Positions 44,020 through 54,160 of a stretch of DNA of 64,000 nt are shown piece after piece. The stretch covers positions 2,084,193-2,148,192 of the forward strand of contig NZ_SMRO01000001.1 in NCBI RefSeq assembly GCF_004359985.1, read 5' to 3'. Positions within the stretch are counted from its first letter, which is position 1; the number at the start of each line of letters is the position of its first letter. Source of the stretch: Paraburkholderia flava. Its GTDB lineage: Bacteria > Pseudomonadota > Gammaproteobacteria > Burkholderiales > Burkholderiaceae. The notes under the pieces were generated by a model. That model was not told the origin of the DNA. It was given only the letters and a program-made list of their open reading frames with translations, and searched no databases. Made by a program: the position numbers and the translations under genes.

Positions 44020-44445
44020 TTACTCGCGTCTAAAACTGAGAATACCTCGTCCCATTGGATTACCGGGTATGAGCAGATTAGGCATCCAGGCCGTCCTGAC
44101 GTCGAGCGTGTCTCCTTCTAGTGTGTAGAAGCGTTCCTGCTCAGTGCCGTTCCAGGCCTCATGCCCGCATGAGTCAATCTTTGTGATGAATCGGTCCTCC
44201 TCTATCCGATACCGTCCCGTATAGGTCATCAGAGTACGGAAAAGCGCGACCAGTTTCTCGTCGGTATTTCCTGGCTCCCGCGCCTGTGCGGTGACCAGCA
44301 CCATCATTCGCCCATCGGGATGGAAAATCAGGTGCCCGTTGGGGTGGGTGCCCCACGGTTGGGTGCGCTCCCCTGAATCCTGACGCTCAGTCTCAAAAGA
44401 AACCAGCTGCCAGCAACCATGGAGCTTGCTGTTGTGCTCAGACAT
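44020..44445 (-). CDS. Lipocalin-like domain protein
   Basis: The 141-residue protein matches the Lipocalin_5 pattern: LHGCWQLVSFE at the start, the strand pair HPNGHLIFHPDGRMMVLVTAQ and YTGRYRIEEDRFITKID. It is a small beta-barrel for a hydrophobic ligand; no signal peptide. It lies 28 bp after the DUF2867 gene in the same direction. Confidence 0.8.
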   Translation of the reverse strand: MSEHNSKLHGCWQLVSFETERQDSGERTQPWGTHPNGHLIFHPDGRMMVLVTAQAREPGNTDEKLVALFRTLMTYTGRYRIEEDRFITKIDSCGHEAWNGTEQERFYTLEGDTLDVRTAWMPNLLIPGNPMGRGILSFRRE

Positions 44446-44473
44446 ATCTCCTCCTGGAGTTGCAGTATTTCAC

Positions 44474-44989
44474 TTAACCGGCTTGCGCAGACACGTTGTC
44501 GTGCCGATTGACCGCCTGCTCGAGCAGCGAGCGCGACAGCAGCTTATGAAACGGCATGATCGCAAACAAATAGATTCTTCCAAGCGGATGGTTGATTTTG
44601 ACCAGCGTTGAAATCGTCACTTCCGATCCCCTCACACCCGGTTGAATGCCTATCCAGACGCGGAAATCCAGATGCCTGTCGTCACCACCGACGACGACTT
44701 CAGTGTTTGTACTGGAGATAATCGGGAACACGTCGATTTTCCCCAGCCCGCGATCTTTGAAGTCCACGCCTGCCTTTAGTCCGAACGGTGCCACGATTTC
44801 GTTACGCAAGGCCATCAGACTTCGGACCATGTGCGGCGGATCGGCGAACACGGCGCGCGCGGCCTGTTCGGCGTTGACGTAGGTTCGATCTGCCTGAGCG
44901 GAATAACCGTCGGCGAAATCGATGCGCGACAATCCTGACGCACTAATTGCCGCCGCCGGCGTGGGAATCAGCAAGACTTTGTTTGTCAT
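44474..44989 (-). CDS. DUF2867 domain protein
   Basis: Start at 44989 (MTNKVLLIPTPAAAIS) gives 171 residues. The pattern YSAQADRTYVNAEQAARAVF, FPIISSTNTEVVVGGDDRHLDFRV and GRIYLFAIMPFHKLL fits DUF2867, a family often fused or adjacent to NAD-binding oxidoreductases. Function unknown. Confidence 0.75.
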   Translation of the reverse strand: MTNKVLLIPTPAAAISASGLSRIDFADGYSAQADRTYVNAEQAARAVFADPPHMVRSLMALRNEIVAPFGLKAGVDFKDRGLGKIDVFPIISSTNTEVVVGGDDRHLDFRVWIGIQPGVRGSEVTISTLVKINHPLGRIYLFAIMPFHKLLSRSLLEQAVNRHDNVSAQAG

Positions 44990-45436
44990 GAGTGCCCCTG
45001 GTGAAATTTGCAATGTGAAGGGTGCGGCAATATTGCGGGCTGGATGCGGACCGACTCTAGCCTGCACCACTGCGCCGTAGCCGCCCGGCGACAAAACCTT
45101 CCTTGTATTGCTTCAGCGAGCGGCTTCCTGAACATCGCGGTTTGATTAGGCGGCTTTTACCTGCTTCCCAAAATTGTCACCGATTCCAGGCGCGCGGTCG
45201 AATGTCCATTCATGGCCGAAAGCGCCTAATTACCGTATTTCACCGTCCGCATCGCTCGACAACCCCCAACCCCCGCCGCACCCACACAAAACTTGCCCGA
45301 TTCTCCAGAATTCGTGCAGGATTCTTCGAAACATCACAGCGGCGGATCCGGCCCCGCCGGGAAGGATTTATCCTGTGCAACGCCCCGTTGCGCCGCCGTA
45401 CGGTCCGACGTGGCGGCACTGAACCAAGGAACGAGC
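44990..45436. other. Divergent promoter region of DUF2867 and AraC-type genes
   Basis: This 447-bp gap has a 15-bp motif at 45294-45308 shared with the region before the aldo-keto reductase gene. I see no convincing gene in it. Confidence 0.55.
45294..45308 (+). promoter_or_regulatory. Shared 15-bp motif, copy upstream of the AraC-type gene
   Basis: TGCCCGATTCTCCAG lies 129 bp before the regulator start. The same 15 bp occur inverted at 47844-47858. Beyond it both copies have TCG three bases further on. It is a candidate autoregulatory site. Confidence 0.5.
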
Positions 45437-46408
45437 ATGCGAATCGACGATTTTCTCTCGGACATTGTGCAACCTCCCCGGCCCGCCGACAGCACGGGCG
45501 AACTCGAGGCGATGCAGGCAAAGCTGGTCGAGCTGCTGGACCGTCTGACCGGTCCGTACCTCGAAGGCACGACGCAAACGCCGATCCCCGGCGTGTGGAT
45601 TCACCGGATCGCGCATCCGGGACCGCCGCAGTATCACCTGCAGGTGCCGCTGTTCGCGGTGATTGCGCAGGGCGCGAAGCGGATGTTCGTCGGCGACGAG
45701 GTGTACGAGTACGACCGCTTCAACTATTTCGTGTCGACGGTCGAGCTGCCGGTCGCGGGGCAGGTGGTCGTCGCGAACGAGTCGGAGCCGTACCTCGGCA
45801 TGCGGCTCGACATCGATATGGACGCGGTGCGCGAACTGATCCGCGAGGAGATGGTGCGGCCGACGGATCACAGCGACGCGCCGGTCGCGCTGTCGGTGAC
45901 GCAGCTCTCGGAGAATGTTCTCGATCCGGTGTTGCGTCTGCTGCGGCTGCTTGAAACGCCGCGGGATATTCCGGTACTCGCGCCGATGATCCAGCGTGAA
46001 ATCCTCTACCGTCTGCTCGCCAACGGGCAGGGCGCACGGCTGCGTCAGATCGCGCTGCAGGACACGCACACACAGCGCATCTCGCGCGCGATCCAGGTGA
46101 TGCGCCGCGACTTCGCGCAATCGCTGCGCGTGAACGATCTCGCACGCGATGTCCACATGAGCGTGTCGTCGTTTCATCAGCACTTCAAGGCCGTCACGAC
46201 GATGAGTCCGCTGCAGTACCAGAAGCAGCTGCGGCTGCATGAAGCGCGGCGCATCATCTTCGAGCGCGATACGGATGTCGCGTTGACCGCGCGGCTCGTC
46301 GGGTACGAAAGCGCATCGCAGTTCACGCGCGAATATGGACGGCTGTTCGGCGCGCCGCCGCTGCGCGACCGGCGTCGCTGGTTGACGGAACAGGTCGAGG
46401 TCGACTGA
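45437..46408 (+). CDS. AraC family regulator (AraC_N type)
   Basis: The start at 45437 follows AAGGA; 323 residues. The N-terminal domain (to about 190) has HLQVPLFAVIAQGAKRMFVGDEVYEY, the AraC_N (PF06719) cupin pattern. The helix-turn-helix pair is at 225-310 (LARDVHMSVSSFHQHFKAVT and ALTARLVGYESASQFTREYGRLFG). AraC_N regulators often stand next to an aldo-keto or alcohol dehydrogenase gene they control, and an aldo-keto reductase gene follows at 48112. Confidence 0.9.
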   Translation: MRIDDFLSDIVQPPRPADSTGELEAMQAKLVELLDRLTGPYLEGTTQTPIPGVWIHRIAHPGPPQYHLQVPLFAVIAQGAKRMFVGDEVYEYDRFNYFVSTVELPVAGQVVVANESEPYLGMRLDIDMDAVRELIREEMVRPTDHSDAPVALSVTQLSENVLDPVLRLLRLLETPRDIPVLAPMIQREILYRLLANGQGARLRQIALQDTHTQRISRAIQVMRRDFAQSLRVNDLARDVHMSVSSFHQHFKAVTTMSPLQYQKQLRLHEARRIIFERDTDVALTARLVGYESASQFTREYGRLFGAPPLRDRRRWLTEQVEVD

Positions 46409-46593
46409 GTTTCTTCGCGCGATCGTGCGGGGCCGGTGGGGCGAATGCCGGTTCGGTACGATCGCGGTTTCGTTGTCGTCCGTCACGGATTGACGTCTCC
46501 CGCCGCACCCTCCGCGCACCGCCACTTCATACGCAAGCCTTCGGACACCTTTAGAATGCCGGCTTCCGCCATTACGTAACGCAGAGCCAGCAC

Positions 46594-47817
46594 ATGCAAC
46601 AGATTGACGCCGCACGCAGGACAGGCCTGGTATTGTTTGCCCTCGCCGTCGGCGGATTCGCGATCGGCACGACCGAATTCGCGACGATGAGTATCCTGCC
46701 GCTATTCGCGGACGGCCTTGGTATCGACGCGCCCACAGCAGGCCACGTGATCAGCGCGTATGCGCTCGGCGTGGTCGTCGGCGCGCCGCTGCTCGCGGTG
46801 CTTGGCGCGCGCGTGAACCGCCGTCAGTTGCTGATTCTGCTGATGGCCCTGTTCGCGATCGGCAACGGCCTGAGCGCGCTCGCGCCCAATTACCACTGGA
46901 TGCTGCTGTTCCGTTTTATCAGCGGTCTGCCGCATGGCGCGTACTTCGGCGTCGCCGCGCTCGTCGCGACGTCGCTGGTGCCGGAGAGCCGTCGCACGGT
47001 CGCGGTAGGGCGCATGTTTCTCGGGCTCACGTTCGCGACGATCGTCGGCGTGCCGCTTGCGAACTGGCTCGGCCACGCGATCGGCTGGCGCTGGAGCTTC
47101 GGGTTCGCCGCGCTGCTCGGCCTGCTGACGATGACCACCGTACGCTTCTTCGCGCCGTCGACCCCCGCCGCCAAAGACGCGAGCCCGCTGCGCGAACTGA
47201 GCGCGCTCGCGCGTCCGCAGGTGTGGCTGACGCTCGGCATCGGTGCGATCGGTTTCGGCGGACTGTTCGCCGTGTATACGTATCTCGCCGACATTCTCGC
47301 GTCGGTCACGCATGTATCGGTTGCATCGACGGCGTTGATTCTCAGCGTGTTCGGCGTCGGCCTGACGGCCGGCAATCTGATCGTGCCCGTGTTCGCCGAT
47401 CGCGCGTTGATGCGCACGGCCGGCTGGCTGCTCGTGTGGAGTGCCGTGACGCTGCTCGTGTTTCCGCTTGCCGCGCACAACGTGTGGGCGGTGACGATCG
47501 ACGTGTTTCTGATCGGCATCGGCGGCGCGCTCGGCACTGTGTTGCAGACGCGTCTGATGGACGTCGCCGAAGATGCGCAGAGTCTCGCCGCCGCACTCAA
47601 TCACTCCGCATTCAACACGGCCAATGCACTGGGTCCGTACCTCGGCGGCCTTGCGATCGCAGGCGGCTTCGGATGGACGTCGCCGGGCTGGGTCGGCGCG
47701 CTGCTCGCGGTGGCCGGCCTAGGCATCTGGTGGCTGTCGATCGTCGCGCAGCGCCGCAGCGACGATCGCGTACGCACCGTCGAAACCCGCGAATACGCCG
47801 AAACCGACGGCGTCTGA
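46594..47817 (+). CDS. MFS transporter, AraJ/YdhP-like DHA1 exporter
   Basis: The 407-residue protein has 12 predicted membrane segments. IGTTEFATMSILPLFADGLGI in the first helix and ALGVVVGAPLLAVLGARVNRRQ (motif A) identify the YdhP/Cmx/AraJ group of exporters. It lies between the AraC regulator and the aldo-keto reductase and may share the regulator. Substrate unknown. Confidence 0.9.
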   Translation: MQQIDAARRTGLVLFALAVGGFAIGTTEFATMSILPLFADGLGIDAPTAGHVISAYALGVVVGAPLLAVLGARVNRRQLLILLMALFAIGNGLSALAPNYHWMLLFRFISGLPHGAYFGVAALVATSLVPESRRTVAVGRMFLGLTFATIVGVPLANWLGHAIGWRWSFGFAALLGLLTMTTVRFFAPSTPAAKDASPLRELSALARPQVWLTLGIGAIGFGGLFAVYTYLADILASVTHVSVASTALILSVFGVGLTAGNLIVPVFADRALMRTAGWLLVWSAVTLLVFPLAAHNVWAVTIDVFLIGIGGALGTVLQTRLMDVAEDAQSLAAALNHSAFNTANALGPYLGGLAIAGGFGWTSPGWVGALLAVAGLGIWWLSIVAQRRSDDRVRTVETREYAETDGV

Positions 47818-49101
<1,284 letters not shown>

Positions 49102-49135
49102 TCGGCGCGCGGGTTCGTTGCGGTTTGGTCTGTCG

Positions 49136-49163
49136 ATGCGGGGTCGTTTGCGCGACCCCGCAT
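49136..49163. terminator. 11-bp perfect hairpin between convergent genes
   Basis: ATGCGGGGTCG (49136-49146) pairs exactly with CGACCCCGCAT (49153-49163) around 6 nt, between the reductase stop and the carbamoylase stop. It has no T-run in either direction but is positioned to act on both. Confidence 0.55.
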
Positions 49164-49174
49164 TCGCTGGATCG

Positions 49175-50434
49175 TCACAGCCTCGCATCCAGCTCACGAA
49201 TCGTCTGGTAGAGAACGCGAGTGCCATCGAGCAACTGCTGCGGCTCGATCCATTCCTCGGGGCAGTGACTGCGCCCGTTCAGACACGGGATGAAGATCAT
49301 GCCGATCGGGCCCGTCGGCGCGACATAGACCGCGTCGTGTCCCGCGCCGCTCGGCAGACGCATGCTCGCGTATCCCAACGCGCCCGCGGCGCGCTCGACA
49401 GCATCCATCACAAGCGGCTGGCAGTCCGTCGGTTTCGCGCGACTGACATGTGCAGCGCTGGCCGATACGCGCAATTCGGCGAGATCGGCCGCGACGCTGT
49501 GCATCAGGTCTTCGGGAAAACAATCGAGGATGGCATCGCTGTCGCTGCGCACCTCGAGCATCAGTTCGACATGTCCCGGCACCGCGTTCGGCACGTTCGG
49601 CGTCATCGCAATCCGACCGATCGTCGCGACCACGTAATGCGGATTGCCGCTCTGTTTCGACGCAAGCCGGTACGCGCCGTCGATCAACCTCGCGGCGCCG
49701 ACCAGGGCGTCGCGGCGGATGTCCATTGGCGTGGTGCCTGCATGATCGGGTTGTCCCGTCACGGTGATCAGCACCCGCCGAATCCCGACGATATTCGTGA
49801 CCACGCCGATCGGCAATTGCCGGCTTTCGAGTACCGGCCCCTGCTCGATATGCAACTCGATAAAGGCCGCGGTGCTGTCCGGTTTGCGCAATGCGTGGGT
49901 CAGCGCATCGGGGTCGCCGCCGATGCGCCGCAACGCTTGCGCGAGTGTTTCGCCGTCCGCATTTTTCGAAGCCAGCATGCCCGCGTCGAGCCCGCCCGAA
50001 AACGCGCGGCTGCCGACGCATGAAATCCCGTAGTCGCTCGGTTCCTCGGACAGAAAATCGATGACCTCGAACGGATGATCGAGCGTGATCCCTTGCTCGT
50101 GCAGCGTATGCGCGACCTCGATACCGGCGAGCACGCCGATGATCCCGTCAAAGCGTCCACCGCCCACCACCGTGTCGCAATGCGAGCCGGTCACGATCGG
50201 CTTGCTCGCGCGCCCGGAACCTTCGCGCCGGCCGATCAGATTGCCGCCGGCATCCTGCGAAACACGCAAACCGGCCGCCTCGAACTCGCTGCGCAGCCAG
50301 ACGCGAGCTTCTTCGAACAACGGCGAAAACGCCCGGCGTGTCCACGGAACATCGGGGCGCGTGAGTTGACTGAGACGCTCGACACGCGCGTTCAAACGCT
50401 CGGCATTGAGCGGCGGAAAAGGAATGCTGGACAT
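49175..50434 (-). CDS. N-carbamoyl amino acid amidohydrolase (M20 hydantoinase/carbamoylase family)
   Basis: Start at 50434 (MSSIPFPPLNAERL); 419 residues. M20 metal-site motifs are GSHCDTV, SEEPSDYGISCVGSR and LHIEQGPVLE, and the C-terminal SGAGHDA. These enzymes cut N-carbamoyl amino acids to free amino acid, CO2 and ammonia. The preceding gene encodes a hydantoinase-like amidohydrolase 14 bp upstream. In the ergothioneine pathway the substrate would be N-carbamoyl-glutamate and the product L-glutamate. The family assignment is firm; the substrate is inferred from the gene neighbourhood. Confidence 0.9.
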   Translation of the reverse strand: MSSIPFPPLNAERLNARVERLSQLTRPDVPWTRRAFSPLFEEARVWLRSEFEAAGLRVSQDAGGNLIGRREGSGRASKPIVTGSHCDTVVGGGRFDGIIGVLAGIEVAHTLHEQGITLDHPFEVIDFLSEEPSDYGISCVGSRAFSGGLDAGMLASKNADGETLAQALRRIGGDPDALTHALRKPDSTAAFIELHIEQGPVLESRQLPIGVVTNIVGIRRVLITVTGQPDHAGTTPMDIRRDALVGAARLIDGAYRLASKQSGNPHYVVATIGRIAMTPNVPNAVPGHVELMLEVRSDSDAILDCFPEDLMHSVAADLAELRVSASAAHVSRAKPTDCQPLVMDAVERAAGALGYASMRLPSGAGHDAVYVAPTGPIGMIFIPCLNGRSHCPEEWIEPQQLLDGTRVLYQTIRELDARL

Positions 50435-50448
50435 GGCGGCGAATGGGC

Positions 50449-51834
50449 TCACGAGGCTGCCGGCAACATGCCGGCGCGGTTGAAGGAAGCGGGGCGCAGG
50501 AAACGTCCGTCGCCTTTCTGGTTCACGATGCGTGCACCGTCGAACACCTGTTGTCCGCGGCAGTAAGTCGCCGCGACGCGCACGTTGAACTCCATGCCTT
50601 CGAACGAACTCCATTGCACGGCGGCGAGGCTATGCGACGGATCGAACGCATAACGTTCGGGCGTGAGAATCGCGATGTCGGCGTCGGCGCCCGTGTCGAA
50701 CGTGCCTTTGCGATCGTGCAGCAGGAAGTGGCGCGCGGGATTGCGGGCCAGCTGCTTCGCGACCATCGTCGGTGCAATGCCGTGGTTTTCGCAGCCGGTC
50801 CAGAACGCGGGCAACAGCGTCTCCAGTCCCGGACCGCCCGATGAATTCCGGAACACGTTTGGATTGCCCTTGCGTTCGAGTCCCCAGCTCACGTGGTCGG
50901 ACGAGACGAAGGTACACGCGTCGTTGGCGATATGACTCCACAGCAGTTCGGTTTCCGCCTTCGGCCGGATCGGCGGATAGTGCTTGGTTTTCGCGCCGAA
51001 GCGCTTCGTATGCTCTTCGTGATTGAGCATCAGATACTGCACGCACGTTTCGATGGTCGCCTGATGCCCTGCGTTGCGATACATCGCGCACAGCTCGAAG
51101 CCCCGCGACGTCGACACGTGTACCGCATGAGCCCGCGCACCGGTCTCGGCGCCGATCTCGTAGATCAATGCGGTCGCGAGATTTTCGATCAACGGCGTAT
51201 GCGCGCGCATGAACGCGTCCCAGCCGGTATCTCCGGCGTCGATCATCCGGCTCACGTTCTTGCGCGTCAGATCCTGCATCTGGTTGTGCACGCCGCACAC
51301 GAGACCCGACGGCGCGATCAACCGGAATGCCTCGTACAGGTCATCTTCTTCGACGCGCGGAAAACGTCCGGGCGTGGCTTCGAAGGTCGAGAACTTGAAC
51401 GCGCACACGCCACCGTCTATCAGGCCGGCTGCTGCCTGCAGCCCATGCCGGTCGTTGAGCGTGCCGAACAACGCGACGTCCACATGGCAGTCGCGCTCGA
51501 CCTCGGCGATCTTCGCCTCCAGTTGCGCACGCGACGCAACCGGTTCGGGGTCGTCATAGGGCATGTCGACCATCACGGTCACGCCGCCCGCCGCCGCCGC
51601 ACGCGACGCATGCCCCAGACCTTCCTGATTCGCCTGACTGCCGGAATGCACCTGGCCGTCGATCACACCCGGCATCACCCATTGCCCGCGCGCATCGACG
51701 AAATCCTTCGCGGCCGGCGGCGGTCCGTCGCCGCGCAGCGCCACGCGACCGTCGCGCACCGCGAGCCAGCCGTCCATCACGACACGTTCCGCGTCGACGA
51801 TATTGCCGCGCACCACCAGATCGAAATCGCTCAT
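50449..51834 (-). CDS. Hydantoinase/dihydroorotase-like cyclic amidohydrolase
   Basis: Start at 51834 after GGAGG; 461 residues. The amidohydrolase fold shows PGVIDGQVH at 55-63, the Lys candidate in CAFKFST for a carbamylated metal ligand, HAVHVST and SSDHVSWG with the catalytic Asp. The first position of the usual HxH metal pair is Gln61 rather than His, so the metal site differs from D-hydantoinase. The expected reaction is opening of the hydantoin ring of 3-(2,5-dioxoimidazolidin-4-yl)propionate to N-carbamoyl-glutamate. Divergent from the LysR gene, with 122 bp between. Confidence 0.85.
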   Translation of the reverse strand: MSDFDLVVRGNIVDAERVVMDGWLAVRDGRVALRGDGPPPAAKDFVDARGQWVMPGVIDGQVHSGSQANQEGLGHASRAAAAGGVTVMVDMPYDDPEPVASRAQLEAKIAEVERDCHVDVALFGTLNDRHGLQAAAGLIDGGVCAFKFSTFEATPGRFPRVEEDDLYEAFRLIAPSGLVCGVHNQMQDLTRKNVSRMIDAGDTGWDAFMRAHTPLIENLATALIYEIGAETGARAHAVHVSTSRGFELCAMYRNAGHQATIETCVQYLMLNHEEHTKRFGAKTKHYPPIRPKAETELLWSHIANDACTFVSSDHVSWGLERKGNPNVFRNSSGGPGLETLLPAFWTGCENHGIAPTMVAKQLARNPARHFLLHDRKGTFDTGADADIAILTPERYAFDPSHSLAAVQWSSFEGMEFNVRVAATYCRGQQVFDGARIVNQKGDGRFLRPASFNRAGMLPAAS

Positions 51835-51936
51835 CTTGCCTCCGTCTCCCGCGCGTTCGCGCTTCGGTGTCACCTGAATTCGGGCAAGTGTAGGCAGCGG
51901 CATTCCAAAATGTCTTATGCTTATTTATCCGGTCCA

Positions 51937-51953
51937 CATAACATCAGGTTAAT
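51937..51953. promoter_or_regulatory. LysR-type operator, divergent promoter copy
   Basis: The 17-bp site CATAACATCAGGTTAAT contains TAAC-N5-GTTA, a T-N11-A dyad. It ends 3 bp before the LysR start codon, consistent with autorepression and control of the divergent amidohydrolase gene. Thirteen of 17 bases match the site at 52885. Confidence 0.6.
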
Positions 51954-51956
51954 CAT

Positions 51957-52847
51957 TTGAGACTGAATCTGCGGCAAATCGAAGTGTTTCGCGCCATCAT
52001 GCTGACGGGGTCGATCAGCGGCGCGGCCAAGCTCCTGCACGTGTCGCAGCCCGCGGTATCGCGGCTGATTTCCTACGCGGAGCAACGGCTCGGGCTGTCG
52101 CTGTTCGAGCGGATCAAGGGGCGGCTTTATCCGACGCCCGAAGCGCGGCGCCTGTTCACCGAAGTGAACGTGGTCTATCAGGGCGTGCAGCGCGTCAACG
52201 AAGTGGCCGACGATCTGATCGAAAACCGCATCGGCCATCTGCGCATCGCATGCAGCCCGAACCTCGGGCAGTCGCTGATCCCGCGCGCGATCGCGTTGTT
52301 CTATGAGCGCTTTCCGGATGTGCGCATCATCCTGCACACGCTGCTGCCGAACATCCTGCTGCAGGCGGTGTTGACGCAGCAGGTCGACCTGGGCATCGCG
52401 TTCATGCAGGAGACGCATCCGAACGTCCAGATCCGCACGATCCACGAAAATCGTATCGTCGCTGCGCTGCCGGTCGGCCATCCTCTCGCGCAACGCGAGA
52501 CGCTGCATGTACGCGACCTCGTCGATCAGCCGTTCATCGGCTACGGCAGCGATATTCCCTTCGGACAACTGGTGCGCAAGATGTTCGTCGACGCCGACTG
52601 CACGCTGCGTATCAAGACCGAAGTCCAGCAGGCTCACGTGGCTTGCGCGCTGGTTCAGGCCGGCGTCGGCATCGCGCTGATCGACGAGCTGACGATCGGT
52701 GGTCCGGCGTGGTCGAACATGGTCGTGCGGCCGGTCGAGCCGGCGGTCGCCGCGCCGGTCAGCGTGATTCACGCAGTGCTGGAACCGTTGTCGCGCACGG
52801 CGCAGGCGTTCATCGCGACGCTCGAAACGCTGCATACCGAGCTCTGA
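51957..52847 (+). CDS. LysR family transcriptional regulator
   Basis: TTG start; 296 residues. The N-terminal winged helix-turn-helix reads RQIEVFRAIMLTGSISGAAKLLHVSQPAVSRLIS. The effector domain (about 90-296) contains the usual LysR alternating strands. It is placed between two divergent units of the ergothioneine-type cluster and is the likely local regulator of both, using the TAAC-N5-GTTA sites at 51937 and 52885. Confidence 0.93.
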   Translation: MRLNLRQIEVFRAIMLTGSISGAAKLLHVSQPAVSRLISYAEQRLGLSLFERIKGRLYPTPEARRLFTEVNVVYQGVQRVNEVADDLIENRIGHLRIACSPNLGQSLIPRAIALFYERFPDVRIILHTLLPNILLQAVLTQQVDLGIAFMQETHPNVQIRTIHENRIVAALPVGHPLAQRETLHVRDLVDQPFIGYGSDIPFGQLVRKMFVDADCTLRIKTEVQQAHVACALVQAGVGIALIDELTIGGPAWSNMVVRPVEPAVAAPVSVIHAVLEPLSRTAQAFIATLETLHTEL

Positions 52848-52884
52848 TTGTCGACGCATCCGGCCTATCCGCGTATACCCGCCT

Positions 52885-52901
52885 CATAACATCGCGTTAT
52901 G
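52885..52901. promoter_or_regulatory. LysR-type operator upstream of the desulfurase operon
   Basis: CATAACATCGCGTTATG is a perfect dyad (CATAAC-N5-GTTATG) with T-N11-A, 149 bp before the DUF917 gene start. The DNA just downstream is AT-rich (52905-52945) and could hold the promoter. Confidence 0.6.
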
Positions 52902-53049
52902 TTCCCGCCATAAAAAAGCAATACCGCGTTAAAAAATTGATTCCCTAGACTCACCCCATTCGATCGCTACACGGCACTGCACCTGGCCCGCAAAACGGCC
53001 GGCAGCGTGCGCGGCGTCGAGCACTTCTTAACGAACGATGGGGAAAGAC

Positions 53050-54141
53050 ATGGGGCGCATCCTGAATCTGCAGGACGTTGAAGCGGCCGTGAAAGGCGGC
53101 TCGGTGTTCGCCTGCGGCGGTGGCGGCTGGGCCGCGCACGGTCGCGAACTGGGGACGCTCGCGGTCACGATCGGTCGCCCCGAACTGGTATCGATCGACG
53201 AGCTGGCCGACGACGCATGGATCGCGACCGCTGCTGCGATCGGCGCGCCCGGCGGCCTCACCGAATGGGAGATGCTCGGCGCCGACTACGTGAAGGCCGT
53301 GCAGCTCGTGCAGGACGCGCTCGGCGCGTCGATCGCGGGCTTGATCATCGGCCAGAACGGCATGTCGAGCACGCTCAACGGCTGGCTGCCGTCCGCGCTG
53401 CTCGGCACCAAAGTCGTCGACGCGGTCGGCGATATCCGCGCGCATCCGACCGGCGACATGGGCTCGCTCGGTCTCGCTTCGAGCCCTCAACCGATGATCC
53501 AGGCCGCTGCCGGCGGCAACCGCGCGAAGCATGCGTACATGGAACTCGTGGTGCGCGGCGCGACCGCGAAAGTGTCGCCGGTGCTGCGCAAAGCCTCCGA
53601 CATGTCCGGTGGATTCATCGCCAGTTGCCGCAATCCTGTGCGCGCTTCCTACGTGCGCCAACACGCGGCGCTCGGCGGCATCAGCCGCGCGCTGGCGCTC
53701 GGCGAAGCGATCATCGCGGCGGAATCGAAGGGACCTTCCGCCGTCGTCGACGCGATCTGCAAGGTCACGCAAGGCTCGATCATCGGTAGCGGCAAGGTGG
53801 TGCGCAACACGCTGAAGTACACCGACGAAGCGTTCGACGTCGGCGTCGTGGAGATCGGCACCGGCGCGCAGCGCTGTCTGATCCACGTGATGAACGAACA
53901 CATGGCAGTCGACGATGCACACGGCGTGCGCATCGCCAGTTATCCCGATGTGATTACCACGCTCGATACGGACGGGCGCCCGATCAGCGCCGGCAATCTG
54001 AAGGAGGGCATGGAGATTCTGGTGCTCCATGTGCACAAGAAGCAGTTGCCGCTGTCGTCGTCGGTGAGCGATCCCGCCGTCTATCCGCCGGTCGAGAAAG
54101 CGCTGGGTATCGACCTGTCCGCGTACGCACTCGCCGACTAA
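53050..54141 (+). CDS. DUF917 (S-Me-THD) protein, probable thiohydantoin desulfurase
   Basis: Start moved to 53050, where GGGGAAAG gives a better ribosome site; the frame begins at 53038. The 363-residue protein matches the DUF917 family, related to hydantoinase/oxoprolinase parts and renamed in Pfam after S-methyl-thiohydantoin desulfurase. Patterns include FACGGGGWAAHGRELG, GDMGSLGLASSPQP and TTLDTDGRPIS. In ergothioneine catabolism it would convert 3-(5-oxo-2-thioxoimidazolidin-4-yl)propionate to the hydantoin and release sulfide. The family is clear; the exact reaction comes from context and family naming. Confidence 0.82.
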   Translation: MGRILNLQDVEAAVKGGSVFACGGGGWAAHGRELGTLAVTIGRPELVSIDELADDAWIATAAAIGAPGGLTEWEMLGADYVKAVQLVQDALGASIAGLIIGQNGMSSTLNGWLPSALLGTKVVDAVGDIRAHPTGDMGSLGLASSPQPMIQAAAGGNRAKHAYMELVVRGATAKVSPVLRKASDMSGGFIASCRNPVRASYVRQHAALGGISRALALGEAIIAAESKGPSAVVDAICKVTQGSIIGSGKVVRNTLKYTDEAFDVGVVEIGTGAQRCLIHVMNEHMAVDDAHGVRIASYPDVITTLDTDGRPISAGNLKEGMEILVLHVHKKQLPLSSSVSDPAVYPPVEKALGIDLSAYALAD

Positions 54142-54160
54142 GTTCAAGGAACCACCGAAC

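Noticed and set aside
43530..44033. Plus-strand 167-codon frame opposite the small membrane protein
   Set aside because: No hydrophobic or motif structure; the minus-strand frame has regular membrane segments.
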